Source: Labia minor (Eukaryota > Arthropoda > Insecta > Dermaptera > Spongiphoridae). From it: a DNA stretch of 64,000 nt. Shown here piece by piece: positions 37,171 through 48,075 of this stretch. Every line of letters begins with the position of its first letter. Position 1 is the first letter of the stretch. The stretch lies in the NCBI GenBank assembly GCA_963082975.1, contig OY720350.1, positions 20,244,910-20,308,909 of the forward strand, given 5' to 3'. The position numbers and the translations under genes are program-made. Below the pieces are notes generated by a model that ran no database searches, was not told the origin of the DNA, and saw only the letters and a program-made list of their open reading frames with translations.

Positions 37171-37775
37171 ACTATCTCGCCAGAGATAGTATTGCGATCA
37201 CGAAAATTTTCGATGTTGAGATTTTGATGTTTTTATACGTTTTGAAGGTTCCTGAATCATTTTCACTAAGGTTGAGAAAAATGTCTGTGTGTGTATGTGT
37301 GTGTGTGCTTATGTATGTAACCAAGATTACGCAAAAACGATTTTAGCTAGAATGATGAAATTTGGTACATGAGCATTATTCAAAATTCATAGTATTCTAT
37401 CAACTTTTGAGAAATGTAGCTCAACCGGAAGAGGGTCATTACCTACAACGTTTTGATTTTTTTTCCTCTAAAGTGACCGTAAAAATAAAGATATATGTTT
37501 GATAATTTTTAACCTGATTAAAAATTGTATAAAACTGCTATATATAAAATTTCAGCTTGATTGAATCCCTGAAAGTACCAGAATTAATTTTTTAACACTG
37601 CAAATCTCACGCGCCAACACGTGCCATGGTGCCATCAATAAAAAACCAAACATGCGCTGGTTTAATATTTATTATTTATAATTTATAATTAATTAAATTT
37701 AATTTAAATATAATATATTATGTTATTTAATCCAATTCAAATTGCGAGATAGTCGAGTGGAGACACTCCAGCTTA
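37171..37775 (+). repeat. Family A repeat, copy 7 (best preserved)
   Basis: Starts ACTATCTCGCCAGAGATAGT, a perfect 8-bp stem with a GCCA loop, after a T run. Contains the GT run, GATGAAATTTGGTACATGAG, and CACGTG at 37618-37623. It ends GCGAGATAGTCGAGTGGAGA then CACTCCAGCTTATT. This copy is the best model for family boundaries. Confidence 0.85.
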
Positions 37776-38940
37776 TTTTATATTTACTTTGGATATTTTT
37801 TCTCTTGCAAAAAGTAACTTTTCAATATCGCTCATCATAGTGGACCATTATAACGAAGAGTCCAATTTCACGGTAAACAAATGACAATTTGAGCAAACGA
37901 GGGCCTTTCATGGATGTTGGATGCTTTTATTGAACCGGTAGCCTCATTTAGGGTGGATACTTGGCTTCTGTTTTATTCCACCTTTTTTTTATTTTATTTT
38001 ATGTACTTACCTTTTTTTATTGATACGGATCCATCCGTCACTGAGACGTGACTCACGCAGGGCGTGACATGAGGACATGGTCCTCGTCAGAGGTCACCAT
38101 TAAATGCAACAAGATCGAACGCTACAAATGGAAAATGGTATGCAAAACAATCCAACTGGTGTTTGTATTCATTTATCTTTTATTTATCTTTAATTTCTTT
38201 TTTACGATTATATTCACACTAAATTTTTATTATCAAAATATTAATTTTTTGTTTTTCAAAAACAGTACAATGTATTGTCATTTATTGACTATAATAATAC
38301 GATATATATAATATTATAATATACGATATATATATAAATTTATAAATGAAATGATAACATAGTAAAGAGAAGTAAGAAGGGAATATTAAAATAATTTTTT
38401 TTAGATCATTACAGATTTTTAAGATTTTTATAACATATTTACTATTTGTGATATCTTTTATTTCCAGGTATTGATATTTGCATACTATTTTACATATTTT
38501 AAATTTATAAGTACAACATGATCGAATTTTTTTCTGTTAATTTTGTCCTCTATTTGTAATTATTATTTTTTTCCAATTTACAAAATTTTCTATTCAAGTA
38601 CTGTCATGTAGTAAAAATAAAATTAATATTTATTTTTTTTTTTTTAATAATTTTCAAATATTCTTAATTTTTGTGCACTATGTTGATCTAGCTAATAACA
38701 TTTACTATTTATTTATATTATATTGAAGACATTATTCCTTAATTTATGAACTCTTACACAATTTATCCTTTTAACGTTATTATTCTAAAATTTAGGTTCA
38801 AAAGTCCCTATTGTATTCACAGATATGATTTCTAATGAATATTTATATATATAATTAATAAAATGTTTATAAACACATTTCATGAAAGATCGGCCTGTTT
38901 AATAAATATCCAATTTACATTTTATAGTCTTCTAATTTTT
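37776..38940. other. Spacer with a single-copy island
   Basis: G+C-richer patch at 37830-38150 with chance frames; a frame at 38048-38311 is not supported by any motif. The rest is A+T-rich. Confidence 0.4.
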
Positions 38941-39480
38941 ACCGACCGACGATAGTAAGGGAGGTATTGTTTTCACACCAAATTTCACATGTGGACATTT
39001 TTACATATCTCCACGAATCATTCATTTTCTTAACAGAAAAAATAAGTTGACCTGTGGCCAGGCACAGAACCGACCGACGGTTTGAAGTAAATTAATTTCC
39101 AGCTACAGAAACAATTTCAAATAATTTTAATATATCTATTAATGCAATAAAAAACAGATATGGATATAAGATAAATATTTTTAATTTTATTTTATTTATA
39201 ATATATATGTAAGACCAGGCTGTGACGTCATGAATAGCTGGATGACGTCATATAATTTTAAATTAAGAAAAAACTAATAAAGATGATTTTTCACGTGGAA
39301 AAAACCAATACTGGAATATTAGAAATGAAATAAAATTAAAAATATTTATGTTATATCCATATTTATTTTTTATTGCATTAATAGATACATTTAAATTATT
39401 TTAAATTGTTTCTGTAGCTGGAAATTAATTTATTTCAAACCGTCGGTCGGTTCTGTGCCTGGCCACAAGTCAACTTATTT
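38941..39480. repeat. Family B copy 4, rearranged foldback
   Basis: Three blocks. 38941-39040 is a plus-strand 5' end (ACCGACCGACG onward). 39041-39312 is a minus-strand 3' part starting AATAAGTTGACC, with TGACGTCA at 39223-39230 and 39243-39250. 39325-39480 is a plus-strand 3' end to CAACTTATT. The two 3' ends form an inverted repeat of about 155 bp. Both carry the same private change, GGTTCTGTGCCTGGCCAC where other copies have GGTTCGGACCTGGCCAC, so they are copies of each other. Confidence 0.75.
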
Positions 39481-39648
39481 AAGATAATGCTTCACTCCAA
39501 TAAGAGGTATTAATTATTTTCACGATTCTTTATACATTATAAAAAAATTATTTTATTTGGTGAATATACAATAAAGAATGAACATTAATCATTTTATAAA
39601 TTTAAACTTCAAAATATCCGCGTGCTCATGTATGATTATGAAAAGTTA

Positions 39649-39778
39649 ATTCCGGGTTGTTTACAAGATTTTTGTGAGATTTGAATCTCGATGTCTTGGC
39701 TTCACTTTAAAGAGAATTTTCGGAAGGGACTTATGTATCTCGAAATTCTCACAATAATACGTGAAAACAATCCGGAAT
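39649..39778. mobile_element. Short MITE (130 bp)
   Basis: ATTCCGGGTTGTTTACAAGA on the left and, inverted, ATTCCGGATTGTTTTCACGT on the right; further inside, TGTGAGA-TTTGAATCTCG pairs with TGTGAGAATTTCGAGAT. Flanking TA at 39647-39648 and 39779-39780. No coding capacity. Confidence 0.65.
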
Positions 39779-39780
39779 TA

Positions 39781-41466
39781 TATACAAGAAATATCTAATA
39801 ATTGATAACTTTTCTTTAAGAACATATAAATAAATATTAGTAAAAATAATAAAGAAATAAAATCATTTTAAAATATATATTAATATTGTTATTGTTATGT
39901 TCTAATAGAAAAGTTATTTTTACATTTAGAAAGAGAAGTTTTTTAACCCCTTATCGTTAGGCAACCTGAAATAAAAAAAACTTTCTGATGAATAAACTTA
40001 TCTATATCAATTATAGTAATAACATTAACAAATAATTTTAATAATATATATAAAATATATTGCAAATTATATAATTAATTTATTATTTAATTATTTTGAA
40101 AAATTAAAGAGTTGAATTGAATATAATAAAGTAGTTTTTGGCTTAAAATTCAATTATGAAATAGAAACTTTTTTAATTTTTTATATATGCATTTACTTAC
40201 ATATGCATAAATAAATCTATATTTTTTAAATTTAAAAAAATATAAAATTGGAAATGGTGAAAATATTAAATTTATGGGTGGATTGATGAGTTTTCCTGGT
40301 TTCTTTATAAACAGTAAATGTAAGTTTAAATAATAAAAAAAGACTAACAAAATCCATAATAAATATGAATAAAAATAAAGGACAAATTTGTAACGTAACG
40401 GTGACTTGCAATTACTAATTTTTTCGGAATTTCTATTAAAAGAGAAGAGACAGAAGAGAAGATGCCAAAATGATTCACTTAAAAATGTTTGTTATAAAAA
40501 TAAAAATAATCATTAATTATTTATATCTATATTTTATTTTTATTTTTTTTTACTCATCATTTTCAATTAAAGTGAATTGTGAAAATATTTTTAAAATCTA
40601 ATATAAGAGATATAATAATTTATATGATTTGAAATGAAAAGAAAAAATTATATATTAATTCTATTTGTTACATTCAATGTTTACATTGTATTTAAAATTG
40701 TGATTACAGAGAGAGTGTTGAATAATTAATATACTTAAATCTGTCTGTTGAATATTTTGCATAACATTTTTTTTTTTTTTTAATTTAATTAACAATATAT
40801 CTATCCTTTAATTTTATGAACACAAACCATTTATTTATTTTTTTATTTAATTTGAAAAAAAAAAACAATTAACACTTGAATTTTGGTCTACGTTTAGATT
40901 TCAAAGCTATTAACATGTCTCTGAGTGAAATAAATAAATAGTCTTGTAAACAGAGAGTGGAAAGGGAATCGTTGAGCGTGTAATTTTACGATCCTGTCAT
41001 CTCCAAGTTAAAACTTGAGGATTAAGTCCGGCCTCTTTTTTTCTATTTATTTGTTTGCCGTTTATATAAATACATAGTATACATATATATAGTGAACTCA
41101 TCTACTACATGCGAGAGAATATAATCTTTATTGCGTGTATTATCAAAGAAATAAATAAATAAATCTATTGTGAATTTTTTTAAGTATTATACTCGTAGGT
41201 CGATGTTACATGAACATTAACCATGATATATTGCTATAATGTTAAAATAGAATTCACTAAGTGAGCAATCTAATCTTATTATTCATATGGTCCAATTTTT
41301 TGATGATGGTGTATAAATTAAATAAAATATATAATAAAAGAACTGAATAAAAAGAAACTATTGAACTATATATTTTAGATCTTGATCCCTTTACAGTAGT
41401 CGAATGAAACCTGTCTTCTGAAACACTGAAATTCCACAATACTTACAATTTTAAATTATTTAATTA
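39781..41466. other. A+T-rich spacer
   Basis: Low complexity, with a small G+C-richer patch near 40950-41035. No feature supported. Confidence 0.45.
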
Positions 41467-41507
41467 AACGTGACAATCCCGGAAAACCGGGACGTTTGAT
41501 CACCCTA
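41467..41507 (-). repeat. Solo hAT-like terminus
   Basis: CGTGACAATCCCGGAAAACC then GGGACGTTTGATCACCCTA is nearly identical to the end of the element at 36060-36402 (one difference, GATCACC for GGTCACC). No partner end is seen nearby. Confidence 0.6.
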
Positions 41508-41542
41508 ACTTTAAAAGATAATGTCGTGTTGAAACCTTTTTT

Positions 41543-42193
41543 ACCGACCGACGATAGTAAGGGAGGTATTGTTTTCACACCAAATTTCACATGTGGAGAT
41601 TTTTACATATCTCCACGAATCATGCATTTTCTTTACAGAAAAAAGTATTTTTAGCATGTCTGTCCGTCCGTCTGTCTGTCCGTCCGTCTGTCTGTCCGTC
41701 CGTCCGTCCGTATAGATGTGTACAGCCTGAACGGCTCAACGGATTTTGATGAAATTTGGTATATTTACTTAATGCATCAGTGGGATGAATTGATCAACTT
41801 TTGGTGCAAATCCGGAAACCGGAAGTGGTAGTATTAGCGATCGACGATAGGAAGGGAAGGGTTATTTTCACACCAAATTTCACATGAGGAGATTTTTTAC
41901 ATATCACCACGAATCATGCACTTTGTATTGGTTTTATCCTCGAGAAAAATCATATTTATTAGTTTTTTCTTGATTTAAAATTATATGACCTCATCCAGCC
42001 ATTCATGACGTCACAGCCTGGTCTTACATATATATTATAAATAAAATAAAATTAAAAATATTTATGTTATATCCATATCTGTTTTTTTTACATTAATAGA
42101 TATATTAAAATTATTTGAAATTGTTTCTGTAGCTGGAAATTAATTTATTTCAAACAGTCGGTCGGTTCGGACCTGGCCACAGGTCAACTTATT
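41543..42193 (+). repeat. Family B repeat, copy 5
   Basis: Full copy, ACCGACCGACG to CAACTTATT, with the longest TCTG/TCCG microsatellite (41659-41710). The first palindrome is mutated to TGACCTCA; the second, TGACGTCA, is at 42005-42012. It lacks the extra tract of copies 2 and 3 and so groups with copy 1. Confidence 0.83.
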
Positions 42194-42611
42194 ATTTTTT
42201 TATTTTATTTCAGCTTTTAATTATACATTTTTTTTATTGATTAAATATATGGTATATCATGTTATTTATTTATAAGTATTTATTTATTTTTGTTTATGTA
42301 AGCTATATATGTTATATGTAATTTATATATAAATAAATGTAAACAGATATTTATACAATATATATAATAATTATTCTTTAAAAAATCTTTTTATAAATTA
42401 CAATATTAATTATAAAATAGTTTTTATAGTAATTTAATAAATTGTGATTGAATAAATTCATTAATTTTACAGTACAGAAGATTTATTTCTTAGAAGGTGT
42501 CAAGGCTAGTAACTTGTTAATAAATATAATAAATAAATAGTTAATTTTTTTTTAAATACCTGTTCTAGATATATACCCATGTTTTACAAATGTGACTGTT
42601 AATTTATAATA
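42194..42611. other. A+T-rich spacer
   Basis: No feature seen. Confidence 0.5.
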
Positions 42612-42692
42612 TACCAGCTGGTCAGAGCGCCTTCGGCGCTCTTCACAGCTGGACGGGGGCTCCGCCCCCTGTACCCCGAGTGGTACATCGTA
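42612..42692 (+). repeat. GC-rich hairpin repeat, copy 1
   Basis: CCAGCTG (42614-42620), AGAGCGCC (42624-42631), loop TTC, GGCGCTCT (42635-42642) and CAGCTGG (42646-42652) fold into one 39-base hairpin with a 3x3 internal loop. A second hairpin, GGGGGC-TCC-GCCCCC, is at 42655-42669. An inverted, decayed copy is at 61983-62061. Tandem GC hairpins of this type are found at the ends of some Helitrons; that link is inference. Confidence 0.6.
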
Positions 42693-42734
42693 TTTGGTTA
42701 TTATCCTTCGTGATTACATTCAATTTTTCTACAT

Positions 42735-43010
42735 ATTCAAATTTTACATTTTGTATATTAAGATTTTGTATGTTAATACTGTTCCTCTTTGTCACTAAAT
42801 ACTTTTTCTTATCACTATTAATTTCAAACCTCCATTAATTTTTCCTCGCTATCTGTAATTGCAATTGCCGAATCTCTTATAATATTTAAGACGTCTGCTT
42901 AGCCTAACTTTTCAATTTTTTTGTTTAATTGCATTTCGAGTGATGTTTTGAAAAACTGTTTAGCGCCCCAAGTTGTTATAAAACAAACAATTTTAGCTAG
43001 TATAATAAGA
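42735..43010 (-). pseudogene. LINE-2 reverse transcriptase fragment
   Basis: The complement of 42735-42905 is clearly similar to the LINE-2 at 20530-20720 (GATTCGGCAATTGCAATTA against GATTCTGCAATTGCAATTA, and the AACAGTATTAACATACAAAA tract). It covers the region around the YADD box and the segment after it; the upstream part to 43010 recalls the GDALS-LLFN block. Full of stops. Confidence 0.7.
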
Positions 43011-43558
43011 TTAATCCAAGTAATATCGTCTATTTCTATTCACTCCTTATGGTAGCGGCCCAGTCGATGATGTTATATGGATCGTTAATTAACCATTAAC
43101 CATTCACCGAATCGCCATTCAAATAATAACATACAAACAGAAAAGTAGGCGTGTTAATATAAAATATATACCTGTGACACTGACTATGACTCGACCCTTT
43201 AACCAATTTATAGAATTTATTTTTATATACTTTAAAAATTTTACAATTTTTTAATTATTTATTATAATTGTTAAATGGGATTTATAAAAATGACCCATTA
43301 AAAATTTGTTTCCTAAAATGTTTCAAATAAATTAAAATAAATTGATTTTCATTTCAATATATTAAAACCTTTTCAAATTTACTTGATCAAATAAAATAAT
43401 TGATCCTATACATCCAACAACGAGCTATCATTCGACCATAAAAAAATAACAAAATTGTATCAAATACCATTTATTATTCAATGTTATTACAATCATTCAC
43501 ACCAATATTAATATTAGATAATTACATCAATCTAATTAAAATTAATATAACTTTAATA
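43011..43558. other. A+T-rich spacer
   Basis: Mostly A+T, with a slightly richer patch at 43040-43190. No feature. Confidence 0.4.
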
Positions 43559-44040
43559 TATTTTTTTTTTTTTTTTTTAAATAGTGTGTTAGGGGAAAGC
43601 TCTACCAGCCAACGTGTGGGGCTCTCACCCACTAAAACCCCAATCACACTTTAAGTAAGGCCTATGCTATATAGTAATCTCATATTTTAACTCATAATTC
43701 TTTAATCATTTCCTATTTTATCGCATAACTCTTATGTTTCAACAATCTCTATTCCAAGACATTTTTTCCAAGTTCTATTAATATGTTATTTTACTGTGAG
43801 AGGAATTTAGCCTCTCACCCAACCTCCTATTCTTCGGAGGACCATTTCTTCCGCTTTCGTCAGCCCTGACCCTGCTTCCCACCGGGGTTGGTTACCACGA
43901 TCTTCCACAAGGTTGCTCAGGTTACCAATGAACACCACCAAGGAGGTGAAAGTCGGAATTGAGTAGGAGAGGCTAAGTCACACTAACAGGATACAGTGTC
44001 ATATATTGCGCATCACTACCCCATTTGGTGTTTCCATATA
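43559..44040 (-). mobile_element. Retroposon 3' end with poly(A)
   Basis: On the minus strand this reads from about 44040 to a homopolymer A tail (43559-43578). The sequence before the tail is G+C-richer than its surroundings: GGTGGGAAGCAGGGTCAGGG, then GGAGGTTGGGTGAGAGGCT, then GGGGTTTTAGTGGGTGAGAG and CCCCACACGTTGGCTGG. It looks like the 3' untranslated end of a LINE, 5'-truncated. I cannot name the family and see no target duplication. Confidence 0.55.
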
Positions 44041-44056
44041 TTCATATATTAATTTA

Positions 44057-44279
44057 ATACCTCTTTCCAAACAACATTTCGAGTATAACATTCATTCTCA
44101 GGTGGTAATAGAACCTTCAAATTTTTTCCATTCTTAACTCTTGAAAAAGCTACATAAAGCATTCTCTTAATTATATTCAAATAATTAATTAATTCTCTTG
44201 AAGAATTTCTAAACGTCACGCTCTTAGCCGGTTTCAGTAAAGATGCGATGATCGTTATCGAAAATCTTCTAATTGCTCT
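44057..44279 (-). pseudogene. Helitron-type PIF1-like helicase C-terminus
   Basis: One open minus-strand frame of about 74 codons ends at TAA (44057-44059). It reads RMLYVAFSRVKNGKNLKVLL and then PPENECYTRNVVWKEVLN. LYVA-SRV--G--LKVL is motif VI of the PIF1/RecD-like helicase domain of Helitron Rep-Helicase proteins. A few residues before, KSVTFRN may be the degenerate KSQGQT motif V. The rest of the protein, including the HUH Rep domain, is not here. Upstream on the minus strand lies a diverged family B-like tract (44274-44420). Confidence 0.75.
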
Positions 44280-44420
44280 GAAACAATTTTTAAAATTTTT
44301 AATGTTTGGATATGTGTTTATGCAATGAAAACAGATATCAGTATAACAAATATATTTTTAATTTTATTGAATTTTTATAATATAAATAAATAAGATATAA
44401 GAAGCGGTGGCTTGATTGAA
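44274..44420 (-). repeat. Diverged family B-like fragment 1
   Basis: GAAACAATTTTTAAAATTTT, TATGCAATGAAAACAGATAT and ATATTTTTAATTTTATT follow the order of the family B segment next to its 3' end (GAAACAATTTCAAATAATTT, AATGCAATAAAAAACAGATA, ATATTTTTAATTTTATT). The hairpin end is absent. Confidence 0.55.
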
Positions 44421-44929
44421 ATTTATATACACTTTAATATTATTTTTTAATAAAAAGAGAATTTATTAAAAATTAAAAATAAAAAAAGAAGCCTATTTTA
44501 ATAAAAAAATATAAAGATCTCCTTTTTATCATTTGTCTAAAAAATCATATTTTAATTTTGATATAAAATGCCAAGGCCAAAAATGAGGTATTTTCACGCT
44601 TACCTTTTCGATGGTAGCATTCGTTTTCGTTTCAATTTCCGGCATTTTGAAAATCGTATGATTCCTTTTTGATTTTTTTTTTCATCAGCTTCGGGGTCAC
44701 CACTTGTTAATTTTTAATTAATAACAACAAAGATAATTTATTTATGCTTACACTTTTTATTTAAGCTAAAGCTTTGTACATATTAGCTTATAATAATGTT
44801 TACTAATACATCTCATTAATCAACAATTAACAATCTAATTAATTATATCAAAAAATATAAACAAATTAATATTTATGATGATAAAAATAAAATTGATGAA
44901 ACAAATCTTCTTTTAAACGTTGTGTGAAA
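44421..44929. other. A+T-rich spacer
   Basis: A richer patch at 44570-44705 has no recognised content. Confidence 0.4.
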
Positions 44930-45200
44930 CAATTTCAAATAATTTAAATGTAAAACTATTAATGAAATTAAAAAATCAAATATATGAATATAATATATCT
45001 CACAGGCGGTGGTTGTGACGTCATCCATATATTATAAATTTAAATTAAGAAGAACTAATAAAGTTTCGTGAGATGTGATCAATAAAACTCAATTTTTCTT
45101 TATAAATACTATCTCTGTTGTGAATTTCAAAAAAATCGTTAGAGCGGTTTTTGAGAACAATGAAACAAAGAAACAATTTTTACTCGTATAAGAAGATAAG
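44930..45200 (-). repeat. Diverged family B-like fragment 2
   Basis: Colinear with family B in minus orientation: GAAACAATTTCAAATAATTT, one TGACGTCA at 45016-45023, TTTAAATTAAGAAGAACTAA, then GTGAATTTCAAAAAAATCGT at the GATGAAATTTGGT position. It ends in GATAAGATAAGATA. An older relative or a source family rather than a true B copy. Confidence 0.6.
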
Positions 45201-45789
45201 ATAAGATACATGTAAATAAAAAAAAACGAAAGTAATATTTTACATTTAAGAAATAGCTCAATTAAAAAAAAACAAGTTATTTTTTTTTTACTAAATGCTC
45301 TTTTTTTTATTACGGATTATAAAAAGAGAATAACTATCTGTCTAAATTCGTTATTCTGTGGTAGTTCTGAGAAGAATTAATATTTTCATATGAATCAGAG
45401 CAGTCGGATTTACTTCAATCTTATTCGCTCTCTTCCGGTAACTATATATAAACCGAGAACAACAACAGTAACAACAACAAAACAACTCATCAGTAACGTA
45501 TATTAAAATTAGATAAAGATAAATGATGTTACAAATAAACATTATTTAATTTCAAAATAAACTTTTAAATATGTTTTAACTAATATATTCTTTATTTTTA
45601 TATCCAAAACATTTCAACTGATATATATATATATATAAAAGTAAATATATGACTATATATTTATGATTAAGACAAAAAATATTATAATAAAGTATTTAAT
45701 AATAATTATTTAAATATAATTTATAATTGATAAAATTTCTTAAGGTTTTTAATTATTAAAATTAACAGGAAGTATAAATAAATAAAAAT
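45201..45789. other. A+T-rich spacer
   Basis: No feature seen; the 45351-45542 frame is not supported. Confidence 0.5.
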
Positions 45790-46382
45790 TAGCTGGAGTG
45801 TCTCCACTCGACTATCTTGCAATTTGAATTGGATTAAATAACATAATATATTATATTTAAATTGAATTTAATTAATTATAAATTATAAATAATAAATTTT
45901 AAACCAGCGCATGTTTGGCTTTTTGTTGATAGCACCACGTCACGTGTTGGCGCGTGAGATTTGCAGTGTTCTGGTACTTTCAGCGATTCAATCAAGCTGA
46001 AATTCTATATATAGCAGTTTTATACAATTATTAATCATGTGAAAAATTATCAAACATATATCTTTATTTTTACGGTCACTTTAGAAGAAAAAAATCAAAA
46101 CGTTGTAAGTAATGACCCTCTTCCGGTTGAGCTACATTTCTCAAAAGTTGATAGAAAACTACGAATTTTGAATAATGCTCATGTACCAAATTTCATCATT
46201 CTAGCTCAAACCGTTTTTGCGTATTCTTGGTTACATACATACACACACACACACACATATATATATACAGAGACATTTTTCTCAACCTTAGTGAAAATGA
46301 TTCAGGAACCTTCAAAACGTATAAAAACATCAAAATCTCGACATCGAAAATTTTCGTGATCGCAATACTATCTCTTACGAGT
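45790..46382 (-). repeat. Family A repeat, copy 8
   Basis: Minus orientation. The left end AGCTGGAGTGTCTCCACTCG carries the hairpin; CACGTG is at 45941-45946; CA run at 46239-46257; the right end CAATACTATCTCTTACGAG is a changed 5' tip. The 46039-46359 open frame of 106 codons is antisense to the element and not a gene. Confidence 0.82.
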
Positions 46383-47479
46383 AAAAATAATGTAGAGAAC
46401 AAAATAAATATACAATAAAAAAATATTAAATTCATTCACCCTTCCCTTTTATAGTCATCACGTTAGTGTATATAATTTAAATATTTAGCTCAATTTCTAC
46501 TTTTTATTAATTGGTCTATGAAATATTTTTATAGAAAAAAGTTTATTTATTAAAAATGTGTGCTAGTGATCATAATAGAGGTTATTAATTAATAATAGCA
46601 ATTAAAAAATTTGAATATGTTTCAATGTAAATCAAATTAAACTTGTGATGAAACATGTTGACAAATTTTATTTGTGTGAATATGTTTATAAGATTAAAAT
46701 TTTAATTTGTTGAAAAGAGATTTGATTAGATTTTAATTTCTTATTTTAATAATTACAATTTTAATAAACGATTATAAATTAATTTTTTTTTAAAATATTC
46801 AAACAAAATATATTGAAGAGAGAGAGAACCAATTAAAAGCGTCATCTCCATTGAGGCGTGATCATGATTCATTTCGTCATTAATTATAATCATTAATTTG
46901 AATATTGATTAAAATAACCAGACCAAATCAATAAATTAACATCATTTTTCCAAGCGAGTGTCAAATGTTTCGTGTCGAATTGGGAGCGTGTCTTGGAAAT
47001 CGCTATAAATACAGTTAACGAGAACAGACGAAAGACGATCAAATACTAATGGTCCTCACCGAGTAACTTTTTATTTGAGAACAGGATGTAAGAGGAGAAT
47101 GAAAGAGTGTGGGTGAGAGGGGTGACATATTCTAAAAAACTAAAAACAAATGGCCTTCTTTAATCTTGAAATAATTATGTCAAAATAAAATAGCGACCGT
47201 GTTTCATTCTTTCCTAAGCTCTCCAATGAAGCAATTTTAGGTTGTTCTTAGCAGTTCTATCAGCCCTTCTCTCCCACGACTGTAATCTTCTTAAGTGAAG
47301 AACAAAACTCAGAGATTTACTCAAGAAATGGGTAGGGGGAGAGGGATTGTTTTGAATTTCGTTCTAACAACCTAAAAAAGTTTTTAGTCTTATATTTTTT
47401 TTATACTTACCGAACGATTTTCATATATTATAAACAAACTTCCATTTATTTATCAACTATGTATTGTTGTATTTAAAAA
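46383..47479. other. Spacer with a single-copy island
   Basis: A G+C-richer region at 46840-47350 includes a TAAT-rich cluster at 46877-46910 and a purine run near 47085-47125. No supported frame. Confidence 0.4.
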
Positions 47480-48075
47480 TAAGCTGGAGTGTCTCCACTC
47501 GACTATCTCGCAATTTGAATTGGATTAGATAACATATATTATATTTAAATTAAATTTAATTAATTATAAATTATAAATTAAAATTAATAAATAATATTTA
47601 TTAAACCAGCGCATGTTTAACTCTTCTACGACACGTACTAGCGCGTGATTTACAGTGTTAAAAAATTAATTCCGGTACTTTCAGCGATTCAAAGCTGAAA
47701 TTCTATATATAGCAGTTTTATACAATTTTTAATCAGGTGAAATATTATCAAACATATATCTTTATTTTTACGGTCACTTTAGAGGAAAAAAAATTCAAAA
47801 AATGGTAACTAATGACTCTCTTCCGGTTGAGCTACATTTCTCAAAAATTGATTGAAAACTACGAATTTTGAATAATGACCAAATAGACCAAATTTCATGA
47901 TTCTAGCTTAAACCGTTTATGCGTAATCTTGTCTACCCACACAAACACACACACACACACACAGAGACAGAGACAGACATTTTTCTCAACCTTAGTGAAG
48001 ATGATTCAGGAACCTTAAAAACGTAGAAAAACATCGAAAATTTTCGTGATCGCAATACTATCTCTGGCGAGATAC
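47480..48075 (-). repeat. Family A repeat, copy 9
   Basis: Minus orientation, from AAGCTGGAGTGTCTCCACTC to CTCTGGCGAGATACT. CA run at 47939-47962. The CACGTG box has become CACGTA. A short deletion has removed the TTTTGATGTTTTTATACG tract next to the 5' end. Confidence 0.82.

Noticed and set aside
38048..38311. 87-codon frame in a G+C-richer island
   Set aside because: The second half is A+T low complexity, with no motif and no splice support for the first half.
43559..43578. T run as part of the helicase relic
   Set aside because: The adjacent sequence reads as a poly(A)-tailed retroposon end on the minus strand and is separate from the helicase frame.
46039..46418. Open frame of 106 codons and neighbours
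   Set aside because: They run through family A copy 8, including its CA microsatellite; other copies of the family do not keep the frames.
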